Below are positions 10,340 through 18,916 of a stretch of 64,000 nt of DNA, piece by piece. Position numbers and translations under genes: made by a program. Position 1 is the first letter of the stretch, and each line of letters opens with the position of its first letter. The notes below the pieces were generated by a model. That model did no database searches, had not been told where the DNA came from, and worked only from the letters and a program-made list of their open reading frames with translations. Location: contig CACWLH010000001.1 in the NCBI GenBank assembly GCA_902761625.1, positions 1-64,000 on the forward strand, written 5' to 3'. Source of the stretch: an uncultured Erysipelotrichaceae bacterium. Lineage in GTDB: Bacteria; Bacillota_I; Bacilli_A; Erysipelotrichales; Erysipelotrichaceae.

Positions 10340-11119
10340 ATGAACCATTATGTTGATACCCATGCGCATATTTTCGCTGAACAGTATGCGGATGATTTTG
10401 AAGAAATGTTAAACAGATGTGAGCAGGCCGGTGTGGATCAGATCATGATCATCACCCTTTCCCACGATGAAACAATGAAAGCGGTCGAATTCGCTAAAAA
10501 GGATCCGAAACGTTTCCAGGTGGCAGCCGGCATCTTCCCCGAGGATGTCAAAGATCTGACTGATGAGATGTGGGAGGAATTCAAAGAGACCGTGAAAGAT
10601 CCCATGATTTCATGCGTCGGTGAAATCGGCCTGGATTATTACTGGGAAAAGGATCCGGAAGTCAGAGCCCTGCAAAGAGAAGTCTTCATCAGACAGATTG
10701 AGCTGGCAAAAGAAATCGGCAAACCGATTCTTGTGCATTCCAGAGATGCCATGCAGGATACATTTGATATTATGAAGGCGCACCATACACATGGTCTTCT
10801 GCATTGTTTCTCCGGCACAAAGGAAATGGCGAAGGAGTTCACAAAACTCGGCTATTATATTGCCCTGGGCGGAGCACTCACATTCAAGAATGCGCGCCAT
10901 TCGGTAGAAGTCTGTGAATCCATCGATGAGAAATATCTGCTTTCCGAAACCGACTGTCCGTATATGGCCCCGACACCTTTCAGAGGAAAGCGGAACGAGC
11001 CTTCCTATATCCCGCTGATCGTTAAGAAAATGGCGGAAGTCAGGGGCGTCAGCGAGGAATATATGGCGGAAGTCATCCATGCCAACTGGCATCGTTTCCT
11101 GAGCGGGGAAAACCAATGA
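10340..11119 (+). CDS. TatD family metal-dependent deoxyribonuclease
   Basis: TIM-barrel hydrolase with a two-metal site; relatives are 3'-5' exonucleases or D-aminoacyl-tRNA deacylases. The 259 residues have the metal ligands of the family: VDTHAHIF near the N-terminus, GEIGLDYYW near residues 92-100, VHSRDA, LHCFSG and SETDCPY near the end. It begins 5 bases after the mnmE stop and overlaps the RNase M5 gene by 4 bases (ATGA). The tatD-rnmV-rsmA order is conserved in Firmicutes. Confidence 0.94.
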   Translation: MNHYVDTHAHIFAEQYADDFEEMLNRCEQAGVDQIMIITLSHDETMKAVEFAKKDPKRFQVAAGIFPEDVKDLTDEMWEEFKETVKDPMISCVGEIGLDYYWEKDPEVRALQREVFIRQIELAKEIGKPILVHSRDAMQDTFDIMKAHHTHGLLHCFSGTKEMAKEFTKLGYYIALGGALTFKNARHSVEVCESIDEKYLLSETDCPYMAPTPFRGKRNEPSYIPLIVKKMAEVRGVSEEYMAEVIHANWHRFLSGENQ

Positions 11120-11649
11120 AACAGATCAGACAGTTGATCGTGGTCGAAGGCAGACATGACAGCGCAAAACTGAAAGAATTCTTCGAATGCGATACAATCG
11201 AAACAGGCGGAACCTCCCTTGGTGAGGAGGTGATCGAACGGATCAGGCAGGCACAGAAAACAAGAGGGGTCATCATCTTCACCGATCCCGATTCGCCGGG
11301 CAACCGAATCCGCAATGAAATCAACCGGGCTGTGCCGGGATGTCTGAATGCCTTCATTGACAAGAAGGCCGCCAGAACGGATCATAAGGTCGGCATTGAA
11401 CATGCCGGAAGAGATGATCTGGAACAGTCGCTGGCGAATCTGATCATCTATGAGGACAGACCTCAGGAAACCATCACTGCCAATGATCTTTATGAACTCG
11501 GACTCACCGGTTCAAAAGACAGCGCAAAACTGCGCGAAAAGACAGGCAATGCATTGCATATCGGTTTCGGCAATGCGAAAACCATGTTACGAAGACTGAA
11601 TTGTCTTGGCATCACGAAAGAAGAACTCGAAAAGGTAATCCATTCATGA
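11116..11649 (+). CDS. rnmV: Ribonuclease M5
   Basis: Toprim-domain endonuclease that trims the 5S rRNA precursor. The 177 residues include the Toprim glutamate in IVVEGRHD (about residues 8-15) and the acidic pair in FTDPDSPGNRIR (about 55-66), followed by the family C-terminal domain. Length is normal. It overlaps tatD upstream and rsmA downstream by 4 bases each (ATGA junctions), as in Bacillus, where rnmV and ksgA are neighbours. Confidence 0.95.
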   Translation: MKQIRQLIVVEGRHDSAKLKEFFECDTIETGGTSLGEEVIERIRQAQKTRGVIIFTDPDSPGNRIRNEINRAVPGCLNAFIDKKAARTDHKVGIEHAGRDDLEQSLANLIIYEDRPQETITANDLYELGLTGSKDSAKLREKTGNALHIGFGNAKTMLRRLNCLGITKEELEKVIHS

Positions 11650-12488
11650 CAAGAGCGATCTCCACACCATCCAGAACAAAAGAAATCCTGGAAACATACG
11701 GACTCAGGGCACGGAAAAACTTCGGCCAGAATTTTCTCGTGGATCCCATTATCGTGGAGCGCTGCGCCAAAGCAAGCCACTGCGAAGGGGCGGTCATTGA
11801 AATCGGCCCGGGCATCGGCGGTCTGACCGAAATGCTCGCGAAGAATTCAAAGCACGTAACTGCCTATGAGATTGACGAAAATCTGATTCCGGTGCTCCAT
11901 GATGTGCTTTCGGAATACGATAATGTGGAAATCCTTCTGCAGGATTTCCTGGAATGTGATTTTGACGCAAAGGTAAAGGAACTGAAAGAAACATACGGAA
12001 GCGTATCCGTCTGTGCCAATCTGCCTTACTATGTCACCACCCCGATTCTTTTCCGCATCTTTGAATGTCCGGATATCGCATATATCACGGTCATGGTGCA
12101 GAAAGAGGTCGGTGAACGCTTTGCCGCCAGACCCGGCGACAGCGAATACAGCGCTTTGAGCGCAGAGGGACAATATCTCTTCGATGTGAAGAAACTGTTT
12201 ACCGTACCCGGCAGAAGTTTCAATCCCTCCCCGAATGTGGACAGCGTGATCATCCAGTTCGCAAGAAAGAACACTTCTCTTTCCAAGCAGGAGCTGACTT
12301 CCTTCTTCGATCTGGTCAGAGGCTGCTTTAAACAAAGACGAAAAACCATCTATAACAATCTGCGTGAATATCTGGATGATGCCGCCCTGGCTAAAACCGT
12401 ACTTGAAAAAGCCGGTATTGAGGAGGGCAGAAGAGCCCAGCAATTGTCCGTGGATGAGTTACGGAAAATTTATGAGGAATTGCAATGA
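11646..12488 (+). CDS. rsmA: 16S rRNA dimethyladenosine transferase RsmA (KsgA)
   Basis: Dimethylates A1518 and A1519 in 16S rRNA helix 45 late in small-subunit assembly. The 280 residues show the N-terminal QNFLVD block, the SAM-binding motif IEIGPGIGGLTEMLA and the catalytic NLPYYVTTPIL block. The start at 11646 overlaps the rnmV stop; an in-frame upstream extension to 11601 runs inside rnmV and lacks support. It ends in a 4-base overlap with ispE. Confidence 0.96.
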   Translation: MTRAISTPSRTKEILETYGLRARKNFGQNFLVDPIIVERCAKASHCEGAVIEIGPGIGGLTEMLAKNSKHVTAYEIDENLIPVLHDVLSEYDNVEILLQDFLECDFDAKVKELKETYGSVSVCANLPYYVTTPILFRIFECPDIAYITVMVQKEVGERFAARPGDSEYSALSAEGQYLFDVKKLFTVPGRSFNPSPNVDSVIIQFARKNTSLSKQELTSFFDLVRGCFKQRRKTIYNNLREYLDDAALAKTVLEKAGIEEGRRAQQLSVDELRKIYEELQ

Positions 12489-13330
12489 AAGAAAGAGCAT
12501 ATGCAAAAATCAATCTCTGCCTCGATGTGGTGGGCAGAAGGGATGACGGATATCATGAACTGAAAATGATCATGGTGCCGATTGATTTCTACGATGTCCT
12601 GGAAATGAACTTCGCCGATGAGACGACTCTGGAACTCAACCGCAGCTATCTTCCCGTCAATGAGAAGAACACGATCATCAAGGCAATCCGTGTCATGCAG
12701 GAAAAATACGGCTTCCGTGATGAATTCGAATGCAGACTGGCCAAGCACATTCCCACAAGAGCGGGACTGGCCGGGGGAAGCGCGGATGCGGCGGCTGCCA
12801 TCCGGATGATGAACCGCATGCTGAGGCTGAATCTGTCCATGGAGGAGATGATCGAAACCGGCAGACAGGTCGGCGCGGATGTGCCCTTCTGCATCATGAA
12901 CAAGCCTGCTCTGGTTGAAGGCATCGGCGAAAAGATCATGCCGTTCAAATGTTCACCGGATTTTGATATCCTTCTGGTCAAACCTAGAAAGGGCGTTTCC
13001 ACCAAAGAGGCATTTGACATCGTTGACAGCAGAGAAAATGAACATCCCGACTGCATGAAGCTGATGAACGCCCTGATCATGAATGATTACGAAGGCGTGG
13101 TGAGCTCGCTTGGCAACAGTCTGGAACCGGCTGCCATTCAGCTGGTGAAGGAGATCCGCACCGTCAAGAGCAGACTGCATGAAATGGGCTTTGACGGCGT
13201 ATTGATGAGCGGCAGCGGATCCACCGTGTTCGGCATCACCAGAAATGCGCAGCTGCTCAATGATTCCATGGAGCAGTTAAGACAGGAAAAATACTTTGTC
13301 AGAAAGACACGAATCTATACAGGAGAGTGA
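12485..13330 (+). CDS. ispE: 4-diphosphocytidyl-2-C-methyl-D-erythritol kinase IspE
   Basis: GHMP kinase of the MEP isoprenoid pathway that phosphorylates CDP-ME. The 281 residues have the N-terminal AYAKINLCLDV with the active-site lysine, the glycine/serine-rich ATP loop PTRAGLAGGSADAAAA, and the C-terminal LMSGSGSTVFG. It implies that this organism uses the MEP route. RBS GAGGAA lies in the end of rsmA. The next gene starts 6 bases later. Confidence 0.96.
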   Translation: MKERAYAKINLCLDVVGRRDDGYHELKMIMVPIDFYDVLEMNFADETTLELNRSYLPVNEKNTIIKAIRVMQEKYGFRDEFECRLAKHIPTRAGLAGGSADAAAAIRMMNRMLRLNLSMEEMIETGRQVGADVPFCIMNKPALVEGIGEKIMPFKCSPDFDILLVKPRKGVSTKEAFDIVDSRENEHPDCMKLMNALIMNDYEGVVSSLGNSLEPAAIQLVKEIRTVKSRLHEMGFDGVLMSGSGSTVFGITRNAQLLNDSMEQLRQEKYFVRKTRIYTGE

Positions 13331-13336
13331 AAGATT

Positions 13337-14056
13337 ATGAGAAACGCAGTGATTATGGCCGGCGGCAAGGGCACCCGCATGAAGAGCGATCTTCCCAAAG
13401 TGCTTCATACCATTCTCGGCAAAACCATGATCGAAAGAGATTATGAATCCATTAAGGAAGCAGGCGCGGAAAGAATTGTCGTCATCGTCGGCTACCGTCA
13501 TGAACTGGTTGAGGAACAGATGAAGGGCCTTTGCGAATTCGCCGTCCAGGAGCCGCAGCTCGGCACCGGACATGCGGTCATGCAGGCAAGACAGCTGGAA
13601 AACGAAGACGGACTCACCCTGGTCGCAAACGGCGACTGCCCCTGTGTCAGACCCTCTACATACAAGGCGCTCTATGACGCATGCGAAGATGCGGATATGG
13701 TCATCCTGAGTGCGGAACTGCCCGAGGAAAGACCTTATGGCAGAGTCATCCGCAATGCGGACGGCACCGTGGAAAAAATCGTGGAGTACAAGGATGCCAC
13801 CGATGAGGAGAAGCTTGTGCGTGAAGTGAACATGGGTATTTACTGCTTCAACAACAAATCCCTCTGGGAAGGCCTTGCGCTTCTCAACAATGACAATGCC
13901 CAGCATGAATACTACATCACCGACCTGGTTGAGATCATGAACAGACTCGGCCATACCGTCAAGGCACTCACCGCCTCTGACTGGCAGGAGGTTCAGGGCT
14001 GCAACGACAAAGCGGAACTGGCCGGTGCAGAAGAATATCTGCGTAACAGAAAATGA
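13337..14056 (+). CDS. GlmU-type UDP-GlcNAc pyrophosphorylase domain without the acetyltransferase domain
   Basis: Nucleotidyltransferase matching the N-terminal half of GlmU, which makes UDP-N-acetylglucosamine from UTP and GlcNAc-1-phosphate. The signature MAGGKGTRMKSDLPKVLH is GlmU-like, as are QEPQLGTGHAVMQA, NGDCP and GRVIRN. The 239-residue protein stops at the linker (EVQGCNDKAEL) where the left-handed beta-helix acetyltransferase domain should begin; full GlmU has about 450 residues. A terminator hairpin follows the stop directly, and I found no remnant of the missing half on the far side of the insertion element. A separate acetyltransferase is therefore needed elsewhere. It ends the mnmE operon. 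Confidence 0.88.
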   Translation: MRNAVIMAGGKGTRMKSDLPKVLHTILGKTMIERDYESIKEAGAERIVVIVGYRHELVEEQMKGLCEFAVQEPQLGTGHAVMQARQLENEDGLTLVANGDCPCVRPSTYKALYDACEDADMVILSAELPEERPYGRVIRNADGTVEKIVEYKDATDEEKLVREVNMGIYCFNNKSLWEGLALLNNDNAQHEYYITDLVEIMNRLGHTVKALTASDWQEVQGCNDKAELAGAEEYLRNRK

Positions 14057-14063
14057 ACAAAAC

Positions 14064-14093
14064 AGCTGATCTGTACAATTCAGGTCAGCTTTA
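14064..14093 (+). terminator. Terminator hairpin after the glmU-like gene
   Basis: AGCTGATCTG (14064-14073) pairs with CAGGTCAGCT (14081-14090) with one G-U pair. Only a short T-run (TTT) follows before sequence that belongs to the inserted element, so the tract may have been cut by the insertion. Confidence 0.6.
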
Positions 14094-14233
14094 TCCACCC
14101 TGCAAGAAGACCCCGTCCATAGCTCAAAAAGCTTGGGCGGTGATGAATTGCGCCTTATAAATCTTTCAGCGAGCTTAAGGTGAGCGTAATGTGATACATA
14201 AGAAGAATTAATAGCGCTATATGTCGCTCTATA

Positions 14234-14262
14234 TTGACTTATGCGCAACGCATGGGTATAAT
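14234..14262 (+). promoter_or_regulatory. Strong promoter of tnpB
   Basis: TTGACT (14234-14239), 17-base spacer, TATAAT (14257-14262). The spacer contains the inverted repeat ATGCG-CAA-CGCAT (14241-14253), which could be a regulatory site. Confidence 0.8.
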
Positions 14263-14281
14263 AGTGCTAAAGGAAAACCAT

Positions 14282-15652
14282 ATGTACTCCGTTACCAAGT
14301 ACCGCATCAGAAAGTCTCAGTATCCCGGTCTCTTTGAATACTGCACTCTCATGTCTGCCAGATGTAAAGACTTGAGAAATGCGGCTCTTTTCAAAGTGCG
14401 TCAATGGTTCACTGCTTATAAATCCGATCATATTCATCCTTTGCAGAAAGAAGTCATTGATGAGGTTTTAGCAACCTGTGCAAAGAGCGGAAGAAAGAAG
14501 CTGGGTAAGCTCATGAGTTATTACTTTCTCGAAAAGCTTATGAGATGTACAGAGAATCCTGATTACTTCAATGGCCTTCCTGCCCAGACTGCTCAATGGG
14601 TATTAAAGAATGCAGTCAATGATTTCAAGGGATGGTTAAAGGCTCTGGAAGTGTATTACATTGATCCTTCCGCTTTTACAGGCAGACCTGAAATGCCCCG
14701 TTACTGCAAAAAAGATTTTCATTCTTTTACCATTACCAATCAGGAATGCAGAATCTATCAGAGAGATGACGGAACAATGTATCTTCATTTCCCGAAGACA
14801 AAAGAGACTCTGAATATGCGCATGCCTGAAAATGCGGTTCTTAAAGAAGTCAAAGTCATTCCGTACTATGGTGATTTTCTGATCTCTGTAACCTTCGAGT
14901 ATGAAAAGAGTGTTTCCGAAAGAAATGCGGTTCATATTGCAGGGATTGATCTTGGTGTAGACAACATCGCAGCTTTAGTCATTAACGACGGTGAAAAGCC
15001 GGTATTGTACAAGGGCGGTGCAGTCAAAGCCATGAATCAGTTCTACAACAAGAACAGGGCAAAGTACTGCGGAATCCTCACGAAGGGACATGATCCGAAG
15101 AAAGTATCTCTGAAGACAAAGATGCTGGACAGTATTTCCGGAAACAGAGCCTTTTTCCTGAATGATGAGCTTCACAAGATCAGTTCTCATATTGTCAGAG
15201 AATGTATGAGAAGAGATGTTGGAATTATTGTGATCGGGAAGAATGATCAATGGAAGACAAAGGCAGAAATGTCAAAGAAGTCCAATCAGAAGTTTGTGCA
15301 GATTCCCCATTGCACATTGATTCATATGATCCGCTATAAAGCAGAGCGTGAAGGAATCAAAGTGATTTTACAGGAGGAGTCATATACAAGCAGGGCAAGT
15401 TCTTTTGATCGTGATGTGATTCCTGTATATGGGGAAGAAGAAAACAGAGATTACAGATTCAGCGGAAGAAGAATTGCAAGAGGCTTATACCGTTCAATGA
15501 ACGGATTTGTGATCTCTTCTGACATCAATGGAAGTGCGAATATTTTGAGAAAGGCTTTCCCGGAAGCCTTTGAGGGAATGGATATGTCATTCCTTCAAGA
15601 AGTGAAAACAATAAAGTTCTTCGATCTGCACACATGCAGACCAAAGAACTGA
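14282..15652 (+). CDS. tnpB: TnpB RNA-guided endonuclease, variant without zinc finger
   Basis: Transposon-encoded RuvC-type nuclease, ancestor-like to Cas12. From the ATG at 14282 (RBS AAAGGAAA; the longer TTG frame overlaps the promoter -35 box) it has 456 residues. RuvC-I aspartate is in GIDLGVDN (about D223) and RuvC-III aspartate in SDINGSANIL (about D414). The usual RuvC-II position reads VIGKNDQWK, without the expected glutamate; a candidate replacement is in QEESYTSRAS (about E365/E366). The CxxC...CxxC zinc knuckle normally between RuvC-II and III is absent. This is a recognised branch of IS605 OrfB proteins. No frameshift or stop, so it may be active. Confidence 0.9.
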   Translation: MYSVTKYRIRKSQYPGLFEYCTLMSARCKDLRNAALFKVRQWFTAYKSDHIHPLQKEVIDEVLATCAKSGRKKLGKLMSYYFLEKLMRCTENPDYFNGLPAQTAQWVLKNAVNDFKGWLKALEVYYIDPSAFTGRPEMPRYCKKDFHSFTITNQECRIYQRDDGTMYLHFPKTKETLNMRMPENAVLKEVKVIPYYGDFLISVTFEYEKSVSERNAVHIAGIDLGVDNIAALVINDGEKPVLYKGGAVKAMNQFYNKNRAKYCGILTKGHDPKKVSLKTKMLDSISGNRAFFLNDELHKISSHIVRECMRRDVGIIVIGKNDQWKTKAEMSKKSNQKFVQIPHCTLIHMIRYKAEREGIKVILQEESYTSRASSFDRDVIPVYGEEENRDYRFSGRRIARGLYRSMNGFVISSDINGSANILRKAFPEAFEGMDMSFLQEVKTIKFFDLHTCRPKN

Positions 15653-15813
15653 GATTGTTCCGAGGACAAAAGTAATCCGGTAAAACGGATAGAGGCTGTG
15701 TGAGCAGCCCTGAGTTGTGAGACAGGCTGTATGTAGATTACATACAGTTCGAAAGACGAAAGCTGATCAGGCACTCAGAAGCCTCGTCCATATTACAAAG
15801 TAATTGGACGGGG
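15653..15813 (+). ncRNA. Candidate omega RNA (right-end RNA) of the tnpB element
   Basis: Guide RNAs of TnpB are transcribed from the 3' end of tnpB to the right end of the element. Here three hairpins follow in tandem: ATCCG/CGGAT (15675-15690), GGCTG/CAGCC (15694-15709) and CTGTATGTA/TACATACAG (15727-15747), then the right-end hairpin (15782-15813). The guide would be the bases directly after the element end, around 15814-15835. The assignment rests on position and structure. Confidence 0.5.
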
Positions 15814-15964
15814 TGCTTCACTTGATGTATGCACCTTAATATCTTAAAAATCGGTTTTGTCCATATAAAATGTACGGAATTTCCATTGATTGCACGGCTA
15901 TGCACCTTGACGAAACAGGGGAAAACTGCTTAACTTAAGGCGCATAAAAGGAAAGAGGAAAAAC

Positions 15965-16939
15965 ATGGTAAAGGAAACTGTTGTATTCGCTCTCACCGCA
16001 AACATCGAGCTCGCAAATGCAGTATGCAAAGAGCTTGGAGTACCGCTTGGAAAGATTAAAGTCGAGCATTTTGCCGATGGTGAAATTATCGTTGAACCCC
16101 AGCAGTCAGTGCGAGGACGCGATGTCTTCATCATCCAGTCAACCTGCACCCCTGTCACAGAACATCTGATGGAAGTTCTGGTATGCATCGATGCATGCAA
16201 GCGTGCAAGCGCCGGTACGATTAACATTGTCATGCCGTATTACGGTTATGCAAGACAGGACCGCAAAGCAAAACCCCGTCAGCCGATCACATCCAAACTT
16301 GTCGCAAACCTGCTCGTGACAGCCGGCGCAAACCGGATTCTCACATTCGATCTGCACGCAGCCCAGATCCAGGGATACTTCGATATTCCGATCGATGATC
16401 TGACCGCTGTTCCGATGCTTGGCAAATACTTCCGTGAGAAGAACTTCCCGAATGATGAAGTGGTTGTCATTTCACCGGATCACGGCGGAGTTGTCAGAGC
16501 GAGAAGACTCGCCGACATGCTCGATGCGCCGATCGCCATCATCGACAAGAGAAGACCGAAGCCCAACATGGTAGAAGCCCAGAATGTCATCGGTGATGTC
16601 GATGGCAAGATCTGCATCGTCGTTGATGATATCTGCGATACAGCAGGCACATTGTGTGCAGGCTGCCAGATTCTCAAGGATCACGGCGCCAAGGATGTCT
16701 ATGTCGGAATCACTCATCCGATTTTCTCCAAAGACGCGATCGATAAGATCAACAAGTCTGTCATCAAGGAACTGGTTGTCACAGACACCATCCCGATGAG
16801 CGAGGAGAAAAAGGCCCAGACCGAAAAGATCACCGTACTGTCCATTGCCAACATGATTTCCGAAACAATCGATTCCATCGAGAATCACACACCGGTATCT
16901 CATGTCTATGAGCAGTACTCCTACGACAGCTACAAGTAA
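15965..16939 (+). CDS. prs: Ribose-phosphate pyrophosphokinase
   Basis: Makes PRPP from ribose 5-phosphate and ATP for purine, pyrimidine, NAD, His and Trp synthesis. The 324 residues show the class I signatures: FADGEI near the N-terminus, the flexible-loop region RQDRKAKPRQPI, DLHAAQIQGYFDIP and the PRPP loop VVDDICDTAGT. Length is normal. RBS AAGAGGAA. In Firmicutes glmU and prs are usually adjacent; here the IS element separates them, so prs probably relies on a promoter between 15814 and 15964 or on one inside the element. The rest of that gap holds no gene. Confidence 0.97.
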   Translation: MVKETVVFALTANIELANAVCKELGVPLGKIKVEHFADGEIIVEPQQSVRGRDVFIIQSTCTPVTEHLMEVLVCIDACKRASAGTINIVMPYYGYARQDRKAKPRQPITSKLVANLLVTAGANRILTFDLHAAQIQGYFDIPIDDLTAVPMLGKYFREKNFPNDEVVVISPDHGGVVRARRLADMLDAPIAIIDKRRPKPNMVEAQNVIGDVDGKICIVVDDICDTAGTLCAGCQILKDHGAKDVYVGITHPIFSKDAIDKINKSVIKELVVTDTIPMSEEKKAQTEKITVLSIANMISETIDSIENHTPVSHVYEQYSYDSYK

Positions 16940-16950
16940 TGAAAAAAATG

Positions 16951-16978
16951 ATGCCGCTCAATGAGCGGCATTCTTTTT
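16951..16978. terminator. Terminator between prs and the L,D-transpeptidase gene
   Basis: ATGCCGCTC/GAGCGGCAT stem (16951-16971) followed by TCTTTTTA. An A-rich run precedes it (GAAAAAAATG), so it can also end the convergent minus-strand gene. Confidence 0.85.
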
Positions 16979-18125
16979 AATTTCTCCAGGGATTGGCAGG
17001 ATCGGGATCAGTCGGGTCCCAGCCTTTTCTTTCATCATTCAGATCAATGATGATGGAATCCGGTTTGCCGAGCGGCCCCGGTGATTCAAAGTCATCATAG
17101 ATTTCAACCATTGTGCCGGACGGACAGTTGTCATAAATCCATTTGACATCTCTGACACAAAGTCTGATACATCCCATCGAAGCGGCAGTACCGAGCTTGT
17201 TATATTCCTCATATTCCAGATCAGACTGATCTTCAGTGAAATAAGGAACGGAATGGAAGAGAATGTGATCGACGATTCTGGTCGCATACTGGCCGTATAC
17301 ATTGCCGAACAATCCGCGCCATCTGTATTTGTCGGTTGTGTTGTAAGTGCCTAAAGGTGTCGCATCACCGGTGGAGCAGACAAATGCCATGGCCGGGAGA
17401 GTATAATAGCCGTCATCATCCATTTCATAGATGGTTACGGTGTTGAGAGCACGGTTGATTCTGATGTAATAAGGATATTCGGGACTTCCTTCGATCAGAC
17501 CGAATTCCGGCTCCGGATCAACAATCAGGACCGGATAGGATGCGGATGTTTCGTTGCCGTTAAGATCCATCGCTTTTACGGTAACGGTATATTCACCTGC
17601 CGTATCGAGAGATATATTATCCTCGATGATCCATTTGCCTTTGTCCAGTGTCTCAGCCTTTTCCAGCGGTCCGTCCACCGGATCAATGACGGATTCCACG
17701 TTCGCTTCGGAAACAAAGGTGCTTCCGGTTTCAAAGACGAAACTTTCTTCGCGGAATCTGATTTCCGGCAGTTTCGTATCAGCCACATGCGCGGTATAAG
17801 TGAACACTTTTTTCGCAGTCTGATGAAACTGATCCTCTTTGCTCAGGGTGACGGTGAATGTCTGATCACCCGGTGTTTTCGTATCAATTTCGCCGCTGAT
17901 TTCCATCTCACCTTCATGACTTGTGATGACTGAGGCCGGATCGAATGAATCGCCGTATTCAACATTGAGCAGACTTTCATCCGCCTCAAGCGTGAGTGTT
18001 TCCATGGCCTGATTCAGAGAAGCTTCCTTTTTGATATGATTTGAAATGAGATATCCGCCTAATCCGCCGACGATCAGAATTGCGGCGATGATCGCAGCTG
18101 CAATTGTTCCGAGTTTGCTTTTCAT
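16977..18125 (-). CDS. Membrane-anchored L,D-transpeptidase (YkuD) with Ig-like domains
   Basis: Cell-wall enzyme predicted to make 3-3 cross-links or attach molecules to peptidoglycan. The 382 residues start with a short basic stretch and one membrane helix (about 7-28). Two beta-sandwich Ig-like segments follow (about 40-110 with VITSHEGEMEISGEID, and 115-210 with LDTAGEYTVTVKAMDLNGN). The YkuD domain includes ILFHSVPYF and the active-site cysteine in SMGCIRL (about residue 318). It is predicted to face outwards. No RBS; a perfect -10 lies 6 bases before the ATG (leaderless). Confidence 0.92.
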   Translation of the reverse strand: MKSKLGTIAAAIIAAILIVGGLGGYLISNHIKKEASLNQAMETLTLEADESLLNVEYGDSFDPASVITSHEGEMEISGEIDTKTPGDQTFTVTLSKEDQFHQTAKKVFTYTAHVADTKLPEIRFREESFVFETGSTFVSEANVESVIDPVDGPLEKAETLDKGKWIIEDNISLDTAGEYTVTVKAMDLNGNETSASYPVLIVDPEPEFGLIEGSPEYPYYIRINRALNTVTIYEMDDDGYYTLPAMAFVCSTGDATPLGTYNTTDKYRWRGLFGNVYGQYATRIVDHILFHSVPYFTEDQSDLEYEEYNKLGTAASMGCIRLCVRDVKWIYDNCPSGTMVEIYDDFESPGPLGKPDSIIIDLNDERKGWDPTDPDPANPWRN

Positions 18126-18131
18126 GAGGCG

Positions 18132-18137
18132 ATTATA
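18132..18137 (-). promoter_or_regulatory. -10 element of the L,D-transpeptidase gene, leaderless arrangement
   Basis: Minus strand TGATATAAT is an extended -10; TATAAT (18137-18132) is followed by CGCCTC and then ATG, a 6-base gap. Confidence 0.65.
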
Positions 18138-18219
18138 TCATTAAAGCCTGCCGATACTGCTTGTTCTGCTCCAACTTTTTCAATAAATGCTAAAATAAAT
18201 ACATTACGGAGGATTCGTT

Positions 18220-18861
18220 ATGTATTGTAAAAACTGCGGAAAAGAACTGCCCGATGAAAGTATGTTCTGCGGCTATTGCGGTGCGAAGATTGAAGAAAAC
18301 AGCAATCCCGCCGGATTTGTCCAGGAACAGGCAGCGAAAATAAGAGAAAAAACCGTCGATATTTCAAAAGAGGATTTCCGTCCGCTTCTTTCCATTCTGA
18401 AAGATCCGTTTGCGGAAAATGAGCTGAGTGTCTATGGCGCCATTGGCGCGGTATTGATTTCACTTTGCGGCAGCTGGATTTCCTTCGGCTTCCGTTATGG
18501 CCTGCTGGCTGCGCTCATTCTGTGGGCAGCCACATTCGTGATTCTGTATCTTGCAGAGCGCAAGAGCTTCGATCTGAAGAAAGCATTCAGTGAAACCGCC
18601 CAGGTACAGTGCGTGCCCGCAGTGCTGACCGCCTTTTCGGGAATCTTCGCACTGTTCGGACTGAATGCGTTTGTGATCATGTTAAGGCTGTTTCTGCTGG
18701 CGGCGGCGATCGTGGTCTATATCTATTCCATGGAACGCTATACATCCGGCATGAACCGCTGGCTCAAGGCAATGTATTTCGCAGCTGTGTTCGCGATCAT
18801 CGCGGCCTGTGCCTTAAGCTCTCTTTCCTGGGCCGTCATGAACGGATTCCAGCCATATTGA
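18220..18861 (+). CDS. Zinc-ribbon membrane protein
   Basis: 213 residues, function unknown. The N-terminus is a double zinc ribbon of the zinc_ribbon_2 type, CKNC at 3-6 and CGYC at 17-20. A soluble linker is followed by four or five hydrophobic helices (from about residue 70) in a DUF-type membrane domain. A good RBS (ACGGAGGA) precedes the ATG. It is monocistronic, ended by the terminator at 18870-18899. Similar N-terminal ribbons occur at 53906-55252. Confidence 0.78.
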   Translation: MYCKNCGKELPDESMFCGYCGAKIEENSNPAGFVQEQAAKIREKTVDISKEDFRPLLSILKDPFAENELSVYGAIGAVLISLCGSWISFGFRYGLLAALILWAATFVILYLAERKSFDLKKAFSETAQVQCVPAVLTAFSGIFALFGLNAFVIMLRLFLLAAAIVVYIYSMERYTSGMNRWLKAMYFAAVFAIIAACALSSLSWAVMNGFQPY

Positions 18862-18869
18862 ACCTTAAG

Positions 18870-18899
18870 ATCCGCTTTAAAGTATGAAGCGGATTTTTT
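18870..18899 (+). terminator. Terminator of the zinc-ribbon membrane protein gene
   Basis: ATCCGCTT (18870-18877) and AAGCGGAT (18887-18894) stem, then TTTTTC. Confidence 0.85.
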
Positions 18900-18916
18900 C
18901 TGTTAAACTGAATAAT

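Larger units (their letters stand above)
14105..15813 (+). mobile_element. IS200/IS605-type element carrying tnpB only
   Basis: The element lies between the glmU-like gene and prs. Each end has an imperfect subterminal hairpin in the same orientation: left CCGTCCATAGCT/AGCTTGGGCGG (14113-14140), right CCTCGTCCATATTAC/GTAATTGGACGGGG (15782-15813). Both are preceded by AGAAG and share CGTCCATA, as expected for IS200/IS605 ends recognised by TnpA. No tnpA is present, so it would need a transposase in trans. Exact boundaries are uncertain by tens of bases. Confidence 0.75.

Noticed and set aside
13277-14248. 323-codon frame antisense to the glmU-like gene
   Set aside because: Covers the GlmU signature region on the other strand and runs into the insertion element; no RBS or motif.
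14056-15965. Insertion element as the cause of a truncated glmU
   Set aside because: The stop codon is followed by native-looking terminator sequence before the element, and no acetyltransferase fragment occurs on the far side.
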